In this document: positions 25,742 to 33,633 of the stretch, one piece after another
Position numbering within the stretch: position 1 is the stretch's first letter
Layout: each line of letters starts with the position of its first letter
DNA from: Variovorax guangxiensis
Lineage (GTDB): Bacteria; Pseudomonadota; Gammaproteobacteria; Burkholderiales; Burkholderiaceae_C
Assembly (NCBI RefSeq): GCF_003952165.1
Contig: NZ_RXFT01000021.1
Span: forward strand, 1-64,000
DNA length: 64,000 nt
Direction: 5' to 3'
Program-made: the position numbers and the translations under genes
Notes under the pieces: model-generated
The model's database searches: none
What the model was told of the DNA's origin: nothing
Seen by the model: only the letters and a program-made list of their open reading frames with translations

Positions 25742-27544
25742 CTATCTGGCAACGGCAACCTCGGCCATCGCCTGCAGCAGCAGGTCGGCCACCACCGGCT
25801 TGAAAAGCACCGGCACCTGCGACTCGCGCACGCGCTGCAGCCGGTCGGGCGAGGTTTCGCCGGTGATGAGCAGCAGCGGCGTCGCCGCGCCATCGGCCTG
25901 GCTCAGCCGCAGGCCCGCATCGAGCCCGTCCGCGCCATCGGCCAGACGGTAGTCGCACAGCAGCAGATCGAAGGGCCTACCCTCGCGCGTCGCCTGGCGC
26001 AAGGCTGCCGCGGCGCCGGCTTCGTCCGACACGGCGTGGGCGTCGATGGCGTGGGAGCGCAGCAGGCCGGTCATGGCCTCGCGGATTTCAAGTTCGTCGT
26101 CGAGCAGCAGCACGCGGCCGGGCAACGCCAGCGTCGACACCTTGCGCTCCCCGGCGGAGGCGACCTCGTTCGTGGAAGCGGGCGCCAGCCCGGCCTGCGC
26201 CCGCTCGGGCGCGCTCGCGACGGGCACCACCACGCGGAAATGCGTGCCGCGCCCCGGCCGCGAATGCATCTGCACCGGGTGGCCCAGCAGCCGCGACAGC
26301 CGCTGCACGATCGACAGCCCGATGCCCAGCCCCCGCGAGCGGTCGCGGCCCGGATTGTTGATCTGATAGAACTCTTCGAAGATCCGCCCCGACTGTTCGG
26401 GCGGGATGCCGATGCCGGTGTCGCGCACCTCGATCCATACCGCCTCGCCGCGCTCGCGCGCGGTGACGGTCACGCCGCCGCGCGTCGTGTACTTGAGCGC
26501 GTTGTCCATCAGGTTCGACAGCATGCGGTGCAGCAGCTGCGGGTCGCTGTGCACCCACAGGCCGCTGGCGCGCACGCGCAGCTGAAGCTCCTTCTGTTCG
26601 GCGCGCGCCGCGAAGGTGTGGTTCAGCGGCAGGAACAGCGCGTCGAGCTGCACCGGCTGCGGCGCGGGCGTGATCACGCCGGCGTCCAGTCGCGACACGT
26701 CGAGCATGGTGTCGAGCGAGGCTCCCAGCGCGTTCACGGCGCGCATCAGGCGCTCGGCGTTGCGGCCTTCGGGGCGGTCGCGCAGTTCGTTCTCCAGCGC
26801 AGCGCCGAAGAGCGCGATGGCGTGCAGCGGCTGGCGCAGGTCGTGGCTGGCGGTGCCGAGGAAGCGGGTCTTCTCCTCGCTCGCGCGCTCGGTGGCGGCG
26901 ATCTGCTCGCCGAGCCGGGCGGCCAGCGCCTCGTTCTCGAATCGCAGCATCAGCGATTCGGTCAGCAGCTTGTGCTGGCCGATGCCCGCATACAGCGTGA
27001 GCAGCAGGTAGGCCGCGCCGGCCGCCGCCAGGAACAGGTGCAGCCCGTCTCCCTGCCAGGCCAGCGCGGTGATCATGCCCAGCGACATAGGCATGGTGTA
27101 GCCGAAGAGCGCCGGCTTCAGCGGCCACAGCGACTGCGCCGCCCGCGCGCAGCTGCCGACGATCACCGCCATCAGCAGCGAGGTCATCGGCAGGTTGTTG
27201 TGCGGCACGATGAGCCAGGGCACCACCGCCGTGACCATGCTCACCAGCGTGACCACCCGCGAGATCTTGCGTGCCCAGTAGGCGCTCTCGCGCACCGGAC
27301 GCGACGGGGTCCAGCGCGGCGTGAAGAAGACGTAGATGTCGGCCATCAGCAGGCCGGCGAGCCAGAACAGCAGGCTCGGGTCCTTCAGCTGCGAATAGAT
27401 GATGCTGCCGAACACGACCACGAAGGCCATGTGCGTGAGCGTCGAGATGCCGTAAGTGCTGTAGACAGAGGCGACGTGCTCGCGCAGCACCCGCTGGCCG
27501 AGCGCGTGGTCGGCGGTCGGGGCGTTCGGCGCGGCGGGCTGCAC
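25742..27544 (-). CDS. Hybrid sensor histidine kinase / response regulator
   Basis: A 600-residue membrane kinase. Several hydrophobic helices lie between residues 30 and 190 and no large periplasmic domain. The HisKA domain has the phospho-accepting His234 in TASHDLRQPLH. The ATPase domain has DNALKYTT (about 348-355), DTGIGIP (375-381) and GLGIGLSI. A C-terminal receiver domain has Asp482/483, phospho-acceptor Asp531 and Lys582. The start is uncertain: GTG 27544 or TTG 27550, both overlapping the regulator gene upstream. The signal is unknown. The pair with the LuxR-type regulator should form a phosphorelay. Confidence 0.9.
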   Translation of the reverse strand: MQPAAPNAPTADHALGQRVLREHVASVYSTYGISTLTHMAFVVVFGSIIYSQLKDPSLLFWLAGLLMADIYVFFTPRWTPSRPVRESAYWARKISRVVTLVSMVTAVVPWLIVPHNNLPMTSLLMAVIVGSCARAAQSLWPLKPALFGYTMPMSLGMITALAWQGDGLHLFLAAAGAAYLLLTLYAGIGQHKLLTESLMLRFENEALAARLGEQIAATERASEEKTRFLGTASHDLRQPLHAIALFGAALENELRDRPEGRNAERLMRAVNALGASLDTMLDVSRLDAGVITPAPQPVQLDALFLPLNHTFAARAEQKELQLRVRASGLWVHSDPQLLHRMLSNLMDNALKYTTRGGVTVTARERGEAVWIEVRDTGIGIPPEQSGRIFEEFYQINNPGRDRSRGLGIGLSIVQRLSRLLGHPVQMHSRPGRGTHFRVVVPVASAPERAQAGLAPASTNEVASAGERKVSTLALPGRVLLLDDELEIREAMTGLLRSHAIDAHAVSDEAGAAAALRQATREGRPFDLLLCDYRLADGADGLDAGLRLSQADGAATPLLLITGETSPDRLQRVRESQVPVLFKPVVADLLLQAMAEVAVAR

Positions 27545-27546
27545 GC

Positions 27547-28278
27547 TCAATGCAGGGTGCTGATCAGCTGGGCACGCGAGCGCATGCCGAAGAGCAGCAG
27601 GATGGTCGAGACATGGTTCTTCACCGTGCCTTCGCTCAGGTTCGCGAGCTGGGCGATTTCCTTGTTGGCCTTGCCTTCGAGCACCCACTGCAGCACCTGC
27701 ATCTGCCGGGGCGTGAGTTCCTGCCAGGCGCTGGCGTGGGCGAACTCGGCATATCCGCTGAGTGCCTTGCCGGGCATGGCCGGGGCCGCCGGTTGCTGCT
27801 GCTGTTGCGTGGCGTCGGGGCCGCCGTCGAGCAGGCCGCAGGCGCGGATGAAGCTCACGACCTCCTTGAGATCGGCCGACTTCGGCAGGAAGGCGGCGGC
27901 GCCCAGCGCGAGCACGCCCTGCGCCAGGGTGCTGTTGCCGGTGCCCGAGAGCACGACGATCCGCGCCTCGGGAAAGCGCATCCGGAACTCGGCCAGGCCG
28001 CTCAGGCCGTGGGTGTCGGGCAGAGCCAGGTCGAGCAGCACAAGGCCGATGGAAGCCCGGTGGGCTTCGTAGAGCCTGAGCGCATCGGCGACGTTGCTGG
28101 CCTCGAAGACCTCGATGCGCGCGTCGGAGGGACCGGCCTGGGCCTGCACCAGGGCGCAGACACCCAGGCGCAGCAGATCGTGATCGTCCACGACGAGGAT
28201 CGCCCGGGGCGTGCGGGTGGCCGTACCGGTCTCCGCGGCCGGCGACTGGGATGCGGGTGGAGAGTCGAAGGGAGGCAC
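27547..28278 (-). CDS. LuxR/NarL-family response regulator
   Basis: A 243-residue two-component regulator. The receiver domain (about 25-145) has Asp31/Asp32, phospho-acceptor Asp83 in LVLLDLALPD and Lys133. A linker with a five-glutamine run (158-162) and Pro/Ala leads to a C-terminal LuxR-type helix-turn-helix (about 187-243: ELTPRQMQVLQWVLEGKANK, then LSEGTVKNHVS). It overlaps the start of the hybrid kinase gene, so the two are co-transcribed and probably act together. The targets are not evident. Confidence 0.92.
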   Translation of the reverse strand: MPPFDSPPASQSPAAETGTATRTPRAILVVDDHDLLRLGVCALVQAQAGPSDARIEVFEASNVADALRLYEAHRASIGLVLLDLALPDTHGLSGLAEFRMRFPEARIVVLSGTGNSTLAQGVLALGAAAFLPKSADLKEVVSFIRACGLLDGGPDATQQQQQPAAPAMPGKALSGYAEFAHASAWQELTPRQMQVLQWVLEGKANKEIAQLANLSEGTVKNHVSTILLLFGMRSRAQLISTLH

Positions 28279-28323
28279 ATGCCGATCTTAGCGATGTAAC
28301 CTTCTTGTGACAGTGTAGAAAGT

Positions 28324-28373
28324 CACGGCAACAACCGTGGCTGTAGTACCTTATGCTACTTATTTGATAGCAT
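28324..28373. other. AT-rich patch with two inverted repeats
   Basis: Between the response-regulator start and the DUF962 gene. CACGG-N6-CCGTG occupies 28324-28339 and ATGCTA-N9-TAGCAT occupies 28353-28373. The patch is much more AT-rich than its surroundings. The second dyad resembles TGATAGCA-type repeats I remember as frequent in Comamonadaceae, but this is recollection only. They may be operators for the divergent genes or a small dispersed repeat. Confidence 0.35.
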
Positions 28374-28463
28374 TTTCACATGGCGGCCGCCCTTGCCATC
28401 GGGCTTCTCTCTGGGCACCATCGAAAGTCTCGCCGCATCGCACGGCGCCCACGGAGACTTGCC

Positions 28464-28928
28464 ATGACGCACACCGCTGCCGCCCCCCTCGAGTCGAGTG
28501 ATCGCAAGGTCGACCGGCTGCTCGCCCACTACGAGGAGAGCCACCGCAATCCGACCAACGAGCTGATCCACTTCGCGGCCATCCCGGCCATCATGCTGAG
28601 CATCGTGGGGCTGCTGTTCGCGATCCATCCCTGGGTGGCCTACGCCTTCGTGGCGGCCAGCCTCGTCTACTACGTCCTGCTGCGGTCCCCCGCTTTCCTG
28701 GTGGCCATGCTCGTGCTGACCGCCCTGGCCCTGGTGCTGGTGCATGCGATGGGGGGACTTGTATTGCCGGTTTCCGCCGCTATCTTTGTAGTGGCCTGGG
28801 TCTTCCAGTTCGTGGGCCACAAGATCGAAGGCAAGAAGCCCTCGTTCTTCGAAGACATCCAATATCTCTGGGTCGGTCCCCTTTTCGTCTTGTCCAAGCT
28901 CTTCCTAAGATTGGGCATCCGCTGGTAG
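28464..28928 (+). CDS. Mpo1/DUF962 family membrane protein
   Basis: A 154-residue membrane protein. The family histidine/asparagine motif YEESHRNPTNELIHFAAIP is near residues 30-48. Three to four hydrophobic helices follow, then VFQFVGHKIEGKKPSFFEDI near 116-135, with the conserved GH and EGKKPS elements. The yeast homologue Mpo1 is an iron-dependent dioxygenase acting on 2-hydroxy fatty acids; whether the bacterial protein does the same is not known. ATG 28464 is used, as earlier in-frame methionines precede only a basic non-conserved stretch. rpoH follows 98 bp downstream. Confidence 0.85.
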   Translation: MTHTAAAPLESSDRKVDRLLAHYEESHRNPTNELIHFAAIPAIMLSIVGLLFAIHPWVAYAFVAASLVYYVLLRSPAFLVAMLVLTALALVLVHAMGGLVLPVSAAIFVVAWVFQFVGHKIEGKKPSFFEDIQYLWVGPLFVLSKLFLRLGIRW

Positions 28929-28955
28929 TCATTGGCTATTCCGGCGATAGAAATT

Positions 28956-28969
28956 CAAGGGAACCCTTG
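28956..28969. other. Palindrome CAAGGG-AA-CCCTTG upstream of the rpoH promoter
   Basis: A perfect 6-bp inverted repeat with a two-base centre lies 28 bp after the DUF962 stop and 2 bp before the CIRCE element. It could be a second operator of rpoH or a small hairpin at the DUF962 mRNA 3' end. There is no T-run. Confidence 0.35.
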
Positions 28970-28971
28970 GA

Positions 28972-28998
28972 TTAGCACTCCCTCTAACCGAGTGCTAA
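28972..28998. promoter_or_regulatory. CIRCE element (HrcA operator) upstream of rpoH
   Basis: TTAGCACTC at 28972-28980, nine bases, then GAGTGCTAA at 28990-28998. Both arms match the CIRCE consensus (TTAGCACTC-N9-GAGTGCTAA) at every position. CIRCE is the binding site of the heat-shock repressor HrcA, classically in front of groESL or dnaK operons. Here it covers the presumed rpoH promoter, so HrcA would repress the sigma-32 gene itself. Confidence 0.93.
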
Positions 28999-29001
28999 TA
29001 T
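28972..29001 (+). promoter_or_regulatory. Predicted rpoH promoter embedded in the CIRCE element
   Basis: TTAGCA (28972-28977) as -35 and TAATAT (28996-29001) as -10, separated by 18 bp. Transcription would begin near 29008, which leaves AAAGGAG (29011-29017) at the very start of the leader. This fits ATG 29027 as the rpoH start and excludes the in-frame ATG at 29000, which lies inside the -10. Predicted by inspection only. Confidence 0.55.
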
Positions 29002-29026
29002 GGCCAACACAAAGGAGTTCCCCCTG

Positions 29027-29968
29027 ATGACAACGCTGTCTGGAGTCTCTGCCAACCAGCTGGCCGTCGCCAACCCCTGGTCGATGGTTCCCCCGCTGGG
29101 CAACCTGGACGCCTACATTTCGGCCGCCAACCGCCTGCCCATGCTCACGCTCGAAGAAGAGCAAGGCTACGCACGCAAGCTGCGCGACCACAACGATCTC
29201 GAAGCCGCCGGCGCGCTCGTGCTGTCGCACCTGCGCCTCGTGGTTTCCATTTCCCGCCAGTACCTGGGCTACGGGCTGCCGCACGGCGACCTGATCCAGG
29301 AAGGCAACGTCGGTCTCATGAAGGCCGTGAAGCGCTTCGACCCCGACCAGGGCGTGCGGCTCGTGAGCTACGCCATGCACTGGATCAAGGCGGAGATTCA
29401 CGAGTACATCCTGAAGAACTGGCGCATGGTCAAGGTCGCGACGACCAAGGCCCAGCGCAAGCTGTTCTTCAACCTGCGTTCGATGAAGCAGGGCTTCAAG
29501 GCCGACTCTGCCGCTGCCGACAACGGCACGCATCGCGAAACGCTGAGCTCCGACGAGGTTTCGCAGATGGCTACCCGCCTGAACGTGAAGCCCGAGGAAG
29601 TGCTCGAGATGGAAACCCGCCTCTCCGGCGGCGACGTGATGCTCGACCCGGGCCCGACCGACGACGGCGACGAAGCCTTCGGCCCGATCGCCTACCTGGC
29701 CGACGCCTCGCAGGAACCGACCGCCCTGCTCGAATCGCAGCAGCGCGACCGCCTCTCGAGCGACGGCATCGCGACTGCGCTCGAAGCGCTGGACGACCGC
29801 AGCCGCCGCATCGTCGAAGAGCGCTGGCTCAAGGTCAACGACGACGGTTCGGGCGGGATGACGCTGCACGATCTGGCTGCCGTGTACGGCGTGAGCGCCG
29901 AGCGCATCCGCCAGATCGAAGTGGCGGCAATGAAGAAGATGAAGAAGGCCCTCGCGGACTACGCGTAA
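29027..29968 (+). CDS. rpoH: RNA polymerase heat-shock sigma factor RpoH (sigma-32)
   Basis: A 313-residue sigma factor. Region 2 contains LSHLRLVVSISRQYLGYGLP, GDLIQEGNVGLMKAVKRFDP and SYAMHWIKAEIHEYIL. The RpoH box-like stretch is QRKLFFNLRSMK near residues 141-152. Region 4 has LHDLAAVYGVSAERIRQIE near 278-296. It directs polymerase to heat-shock promoters. ATG 29027 is preceded by AAAGGAG nine bases upstream, whereas the in-frame ATG at 29000 has no ribosome site. It is controlled by a perfect CIRCE element and closed by an intrinsic terminator. Confidence 0.97.
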   Translation: MTTLSGVSANQLAVANPWSMVPPLGNLDAYISAANRLPMLTLEEEQGYARKLRDHNDLEAAGALVLSHLRLVVSISRQYLGYGLPHGDLIQEGNVGLMKAVKRFDPDQGVRLVSYAMHWIKAEIHEYILKNWRMVKVATTKAQRKLFFNLRSMKQGFKADSAAADNGTHRETLSSDEVSQMATRLNVKPEEVLEMETRLSGGDVMLDPGPTDDGDEAFGPIAYLADASQEPTALLESQQRDRLSSDGIATALEALDDRSRRIVEERWLKVNDDGSGGMTLHDLAAVYGVSAERIRQIEVAAMKKMKKALADYA

Positions 29969-29992
29969 GTCCCTTCCTCCTTCCACAAAGAC

Positions 29993-30018
29993 AAAGCCCG
30001 GCAGTGCCGGGCTTTTTT
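29993..30018 (+). terminator. Intrinsic terminator after rpoH
   Basis: AGCCCGGC (29995-30002), loop AGT, GCCGGGCT (30006-30013), then a run of T to 30018. An A-run precedes the stem, so it also works in reverse. The convergent minus-strand gene ends at 30018, inside the T-run, and would read the same hairpin as its own terminator. Confidence 0.88.
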
Positions 30019-30845
30019 CATTGTCTGGACAGCGTTCGCAGCGCCCGCTTCGCGATGTAGCGGGTCTCGGCTGCATCCGACTCCGCCAGCCAACGCGCGC
30101 AGAGCTTGTCGACCCACTCGGGCTGGCTCTTGCTCGCGTCGTTGAGCCAGTTCGCCACCGAGTTCTGCACATAGCGGCTGGTGTCGGCGCGCAGCGGTTC
30201 GATCAGCGGCAGCGCGCGCCAGGGCTCGGCCTTGAGCACTTCGATCTGCGCACACCACACGCCGCGCGGCCGCGTGAGTTCGCTGGCGAAGCGGCGGATG
30301 TTGGGGTCGGCGTCGCGCACCCAGGGCTGCAGCAGCACGAGCGCCTCGTCGAGCGATGCATTCACAGCGTCGCGCACCGCCATCCACGCGATCTCACGCA
30401 CGCCGAAATGCGGGTCGGCGGCGAAGCGGCGCACCGACTCCAGTTGCGCCGCCAGCGGCAGGCCCGAGAGCGTGACCCACTGCGCAGCCCAGCAACGGGC
30501 CACGTCGCTGGCGTGCGTGGCCAGCCGGTGCGCGACGGCATCGCGCTCGTCGTGCAGCGCGGCCAGGTCGTAGAGCGCACGCGCGATGTGCCCGTGCCGC
30601 TGCATCGGCTTGAAGGCGCCCAGCATCGCGATCGTGTCGGCCAGCCGCTCGCTCTGCGCGTCCAGCCCGATGTGCCCCGCCACGCTGCGCGCCAGCCGGG
30701 GCAGTTCCAGCGCGAGGAATTCGTTGAGATTGACGGTTTCGATCAACCCGTCGTTGAGGGCATCGAGCACCTCGGGCGGGATCAGCGCGATGCGGAACGC
30801 GCCCTTGCGCCCCTTCAGGTGCCCGAGGGGATCGATGGCGGACAT
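30018..30845 (-). CDS. DNA alkylation repair protein (AlkD-like HEAT-repeat family)
   Basis: A 275-residue all-helical protein with repeated HEAT-type helices, for example GHIARALYDLAALHDERDAV, VRRFAADPHFGVREIAWMAV and DTSRYVQNSVANWLNDASK. The last two blocks match the AlkD/DNA-alkylation-repair family, in which HEAT repeats wrap DNA and release 3- or 7-alkylpurines. Catalytic residues cannot be assigned by eye. It lies 16 bp after the sco gene on the same strand, at the end of the oxidase assembly genes, and shares a terminator with convergent rpoH. Confidence 0.82.
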   Translation of the reverse strand: MSAIDPLGHLKGRKGAFRIALIPPEVLDALNDGLIETVNLNEFLALELPRLARSVAGHIGLDAQSERLADTIAMLGAFKPMQRHGHIARALYDLAALHDERDAVAHRLATHASDVARCWAAQWVTLSGLPLAAQLESVRRFAADPHFGVREIAWMAVRDAVNASLDEALVLLQPWVRDADPNIRRFASELTRPRGVWCAQIEVLKAEPWRALPLIEPLRADTSRYVQNSVANWLNDASKSQPEWVDKLCARWLAESDAAETRYIAKRALRTLSRQ

Positions 30846-30861
30846 CGGGTGGCGGCCCCTT

Positions 30862-31479
30862 TCAGGAAGCCAGCAGCGTTTTCAGGTCGGACACCATCGG
30901 CGCCACGCCCGCGCCGTAGCGCGCATAGAGCCGCAGCCGGCCCTGCGTGTCATAGACGTAGCTGGCGGCCGAGTGGTCCATCGAGTAGCTGGTCGGCGTC
31001 TTGCCGTCGACCTTCTTGTAGTAGACCTTGTAGTCCTTCGCGACCGCAGCCAGCTGGTCGGCCGTGGGAATCAGCGCGACGAAGCTCGGGTCGAACGCGC
31101 CCATGTAGGCCTTGAGCACCTCCGCGGTGTCGCGAGCCGGGTCGACCGTGATGAACAGCACCTGCAGCTTGTCGCCGTCCTTGCCGAGCTGCTGCTTGAC
31201 CTGCGCCATCTCGGTCATGGTGGTCGGGCACACGTCCGGGCACTGCGCGTAGCCGAAGAACAGCACGACCACCTTGCCCTTGAAGTCGGCGAGCGTGCGG
31301 ACCTTGCCGTCGGCGTCCTTCAGCGAGAAGTCCTTGGCGTAGTCGGCGCCGGTGATGTCGACGGCATTGAAGCTCTGCCTGGTCTCGCTGCACGCCGAGA
31401 GACCCAGGCCGAGGGCGGCGCTGACGCCCACCCAGCCGGCGCCGGCAGCCATCAGTCGAAGAGCGTTGCGCTTGTTCAT
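30862..31479 (-). CDS. SCO family copper chaperone for cytochrome c oxidase
   Basis: A 205-residue thioredoxin-fold lipoprotein. A hydrophobic signal ends in the lipobox LSAC (Cys30). The copper-binding CPDVC motif (Cys80, Cys84) follows FFGYAQ, and the third ligand is His169 in SYSMDHSAASYVYD. SCO proteins deliver copper to, or reduce, the CuA site of subunit II. It is the last oxidase gene of the minus-strand cluster, 13 bp downstream of ctaB. Motifs are complete. Confidence 0.94.
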   Translation of the reverse strand: MNKRNALRLMAAGAGWVGVSAALGLGLSACSETRQSFNAVDITGADYAKDFSLKDADGKVRTLADFKGKVVVLFFGYAQCPDVCPTTMTEMAQVKQQLGKDGDKLQVLFITVDPARDTAEVLKAYMGAFDPSFVALIPTADQLAAVAKDYKVYYKKVDGKTPTSYSMDHSAASYVYDTQGRLRLYARYGAGVAPMVSDLKTLLAS

Positions 31480-31492
31480 TGAAACTTGATGC

Positions 31493-32398
31493 TCACTGGA
31501 TGTAGTGATCCACCAGCAGCGCCAGGAACAGCACGCTCAGATGGATCAGCGAGAAGCGGAAGGTCTTGCGCGCCAGCGCGTCGGAGTAGTTGCGCCACAG
31601 CGCGAAGGCATAGCCGGTGAAGCCGATGCTCACCGCGATCGCCACCGCCAGGTACAGCCAGCCGCTCATGCCGTGGATGAAAGGCATCAGGCAGGCCGCG
31701 AAAAGGATGAAGGTGTAGAGCAGCACCTGCAGCCGCGTGAACTCGTTGCCGTGCGTCACGGGCAGCATCGGAAGGCCGGCCTTGCGGTAGTCCTCCACGC
31801 GGTAGAGCGCCAGCGCCCAGAAGTGCGGCGGCGTCCACAGGAAGATGATGAGAAAGAGAATCCAAGCGCCCGGATCGAGGCTGCCCGTCATCGCGGCCCA
31901 GCCCAGCACAGGCGGCATAGCACCCGAGGCGCCGCCGATCACGATGTTCTGCGGCGTGAGCGGCTTGAGGATCACGGTGTAGATCACCGCATAGCCCACG
32001 AAGGTGGCGAAGGTCAGCCACATGGTCAGCGGGTTGACCATGAACCACAGCAGCGCCGAACCCGCCGCGCACAGAAGCGCCGAGAACACCAGCGCCTGCC
32101 GGTCGCTGAGCTCGCCGCGCGCCGTCGGGCGCCAGGCCGTGCGCTTCATCTTCGCGTCGATGCCCTTCTCGACCAGGCAGTTGAAGGCCGCGGCCGCGCC
32201 GGCCACCAGCCAGATGCCGATGCAGGCGACCACCGCGCGCTTCACCTCGGCCCACGAAGGCAACCCCGGAACAGCCAGCACCATGCCGATCAGCGCGCAG
32301 AACACGATCAGCTGCACCACGCGCGGCTTGGTCAGCGCGTAGTACTGGCGCAGCACGTTGGCGCTGGCGGTTTGCTGAACGGAAATCGGGGTGCTCAC
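31493..32398 (-). CDS. ctaB: Protoheme IX farnesyltransferase (heme O synthase)
   Basis: A 301-residue membrane enzyme that adds the farnesyl tail to heme b, giving heme O. UbiA-type blocks are NCLVEKGIDAKMKRTAWRP (residues about 74-92) and the PLTPQNIVIGGASGAMPPVL block. About seven to nine helices are present. The start is GTG 32398, overlapping the ctaA stop by 4 nt (GTGA), so it is coupled to ctaA. The product feeds heme A synthase. Confidence 0.96.
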   Translation of the reverse strand: MSTPISVQQTASANVLRQYYALTKPRVVQLIVFCALIGMVLAVPGLPSWAEVKRAVVACIGIWLVAGAAAAFNCLVEKGIDAKMKRTAWRPTARGELSDRQALVFSALLCAAGSALLWFMVNPLTMWLTFATFVGYAVIYTVILKPLTPQNIVIGGASGAMPPVLGWAAMTGSLDPGAWILFLIIFLWTPPHFWALALYRVEDYRKAGLPMLPVTHGNEFTRLQVLLYTFILFAACLMPFIHGMSGWLYLAVAIAVSIGFTGYAFALWRNYSDALARKTFRFSLIHLSVLFLALLVDHYIQ

Positions 32399-33615
32399 GC
32401 GGCGGCCTTCCTTTGACTGTTGTTGTTGCGACCGGCCGTATTTTCACTGGCATGGGCGATCTGCGCCGCCGGAGCGCGCCGGCTCTCGCACAGCGCCCAG
32501 GTGAGCACCACGGCGAGCGCCGCGGCGCCGCCGGTATGGAGCACCGCAGCGGCCAGCGGCCAGCCGAGCAGCACGTTGCCCAGGCCGGTGGCCAGTTGCA
32601 GCAGCGCGAGGCCGGCGAGCCATCGCGCCTGCAGGCGCAGCGCGCCGATGCGGCGCATGTGCCAGGCCAGCACGCCGAGCGCGACGAAGACCGCATAGGC
32701 CATCAGCCGGTGCGCGTAGTGGATGGCGGTGAGCGCGGAGAAATCGAGCGGCTGGCCGTCACCGGTCACGCCCAGGTGGCGCCAGATCTCGAAGCCCTGC
32801 GCGAAATTCATGGTCGGCCACCAGCTGTCCTGGCAGGTCGGGAACTGCGTGCAGGCCAGCACCGCGTAGTTGGTGCTGACCCAGCCGCCCAGAGCGATCT
32901 GCAGCACGAGCAGCACGGTGGTCGCGATGAGGCCGTTGCGCAGCGCGGGCGACACGGGAGTGGGCAGCCGGTCGGCGGCAGCCTGCCTGTAGTGCACGGC
33001 CTGGATGCACAGCAGCGCCAGCAGCACCACGGCGCCGAGCAGGTGCAGCGTGACGATCGCGGGGAACAGCTTCCACGTCACCGTGAGCGCGCCGAAGGCT
33101 CCCTGCAGGCACACCCAGACCAGCGTGAAGGCCGGCCACCAGGCGCTCAGCGTGGCGTGGTGCTCTCCGCCCTTCTCAGGCGGGATGCGGCTCTGGCGCC
33201 TGCGCACGATCCAGGTGGCCGCCGCGAGCGTAAGGATCAGCACCCCCACTCCAGTGGCCAGGTAGCGGTGGACCATCTCGACCCACGCCTTGCTGTGCGT
33301 GACCGGGCCGGTCGGCTGCGCCGACTGCGCCATCGCGATCTCGTGGCGTGCGCCGTGCGGACTGGCGTTGCCGTAGCAACCCGGCCAGTCGGGGCAGCCC
33401 AGGCCCGAATCGGTGAGCCGCGTGAAGGCGCCGAACAGCGTCAGGTCGAAGGTGAGGAAGAGCGTGAGCACCGTCAGCGCATGCAGCCGCCGCGCTGGTC
33501 CACTGCCTGCATTGCGGCGCCACACCCACACCAGCGGCCCGAGCGCGATCAGCACGCCGACCGCCATGAGCCAGGCGATGGGCGTCAGGTCGTAGAGCGA
33601 GCTCGTGGTGTCCAT
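32395..33615 (-). CDS. ctaA: Heme A synthase (COX15/CtaA family)
   Basis: A 406-residue membrane enzyme that oxidises heme O to heme A. It has RLTDSGLGCPDWPGCYG near residue 66, paired heme-ligand helices with HRYLATGVGVL near residue 116 and IHYAHRLMAYAVF near 290, and FPTCQDSWWPTMNF between them. Eight helices are expected for the COX15 type, and the length fits. It overlaps ctaB by 4 nt. Upstream lies the CxxxC membrane protein, 18 bp away. Confidence 0.95.
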   Translation of the reverse strand: MDTTSSLYDLTPIAWLMAVGVLIALGPLVWVWRRNAGSGPARRLHALTVLTLFLTFDLTLFGAFTRLTDSGLGCPDWPGCYGNASPHGARHEIAMAQSAQPTGPVTHSKAWVEMVHRYLATGVGVLILTLAAATWIVRRRQSRIPPEKGGEHHATLSAWWPAFTLVWVCLQGAFGALTVTWKLFPAIVTLHLLGAVVLLALLCIQAVHYRQAAADRLPTPVSPALRNGLIATTVLLVLQIALGGWVSTNYAVLACTQFPTCQDSWWPTMNFAQGFEIWRHLGVTGDGQPLDFSALTAIHYAHRLMAYAVFVALGVLAWHMRRIGALRLQARWLAGLALLQLATGLGNVLLGWPLAAAVLHTGGAAALAVVLTWALCESRRAPAAQIAHASENTAGRNNNSQRKAAA

Positions 33616-33633
33616 GCGGCGTCCGTCGTGCCG

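Noticed and set aside
29000..29026. Earlier in-frame ATG for rpoH
   Set aside because: It lies in the predicted -10 box and has no ribosome site, while AAAGGAG precedes ATG 29027 at good spacing.
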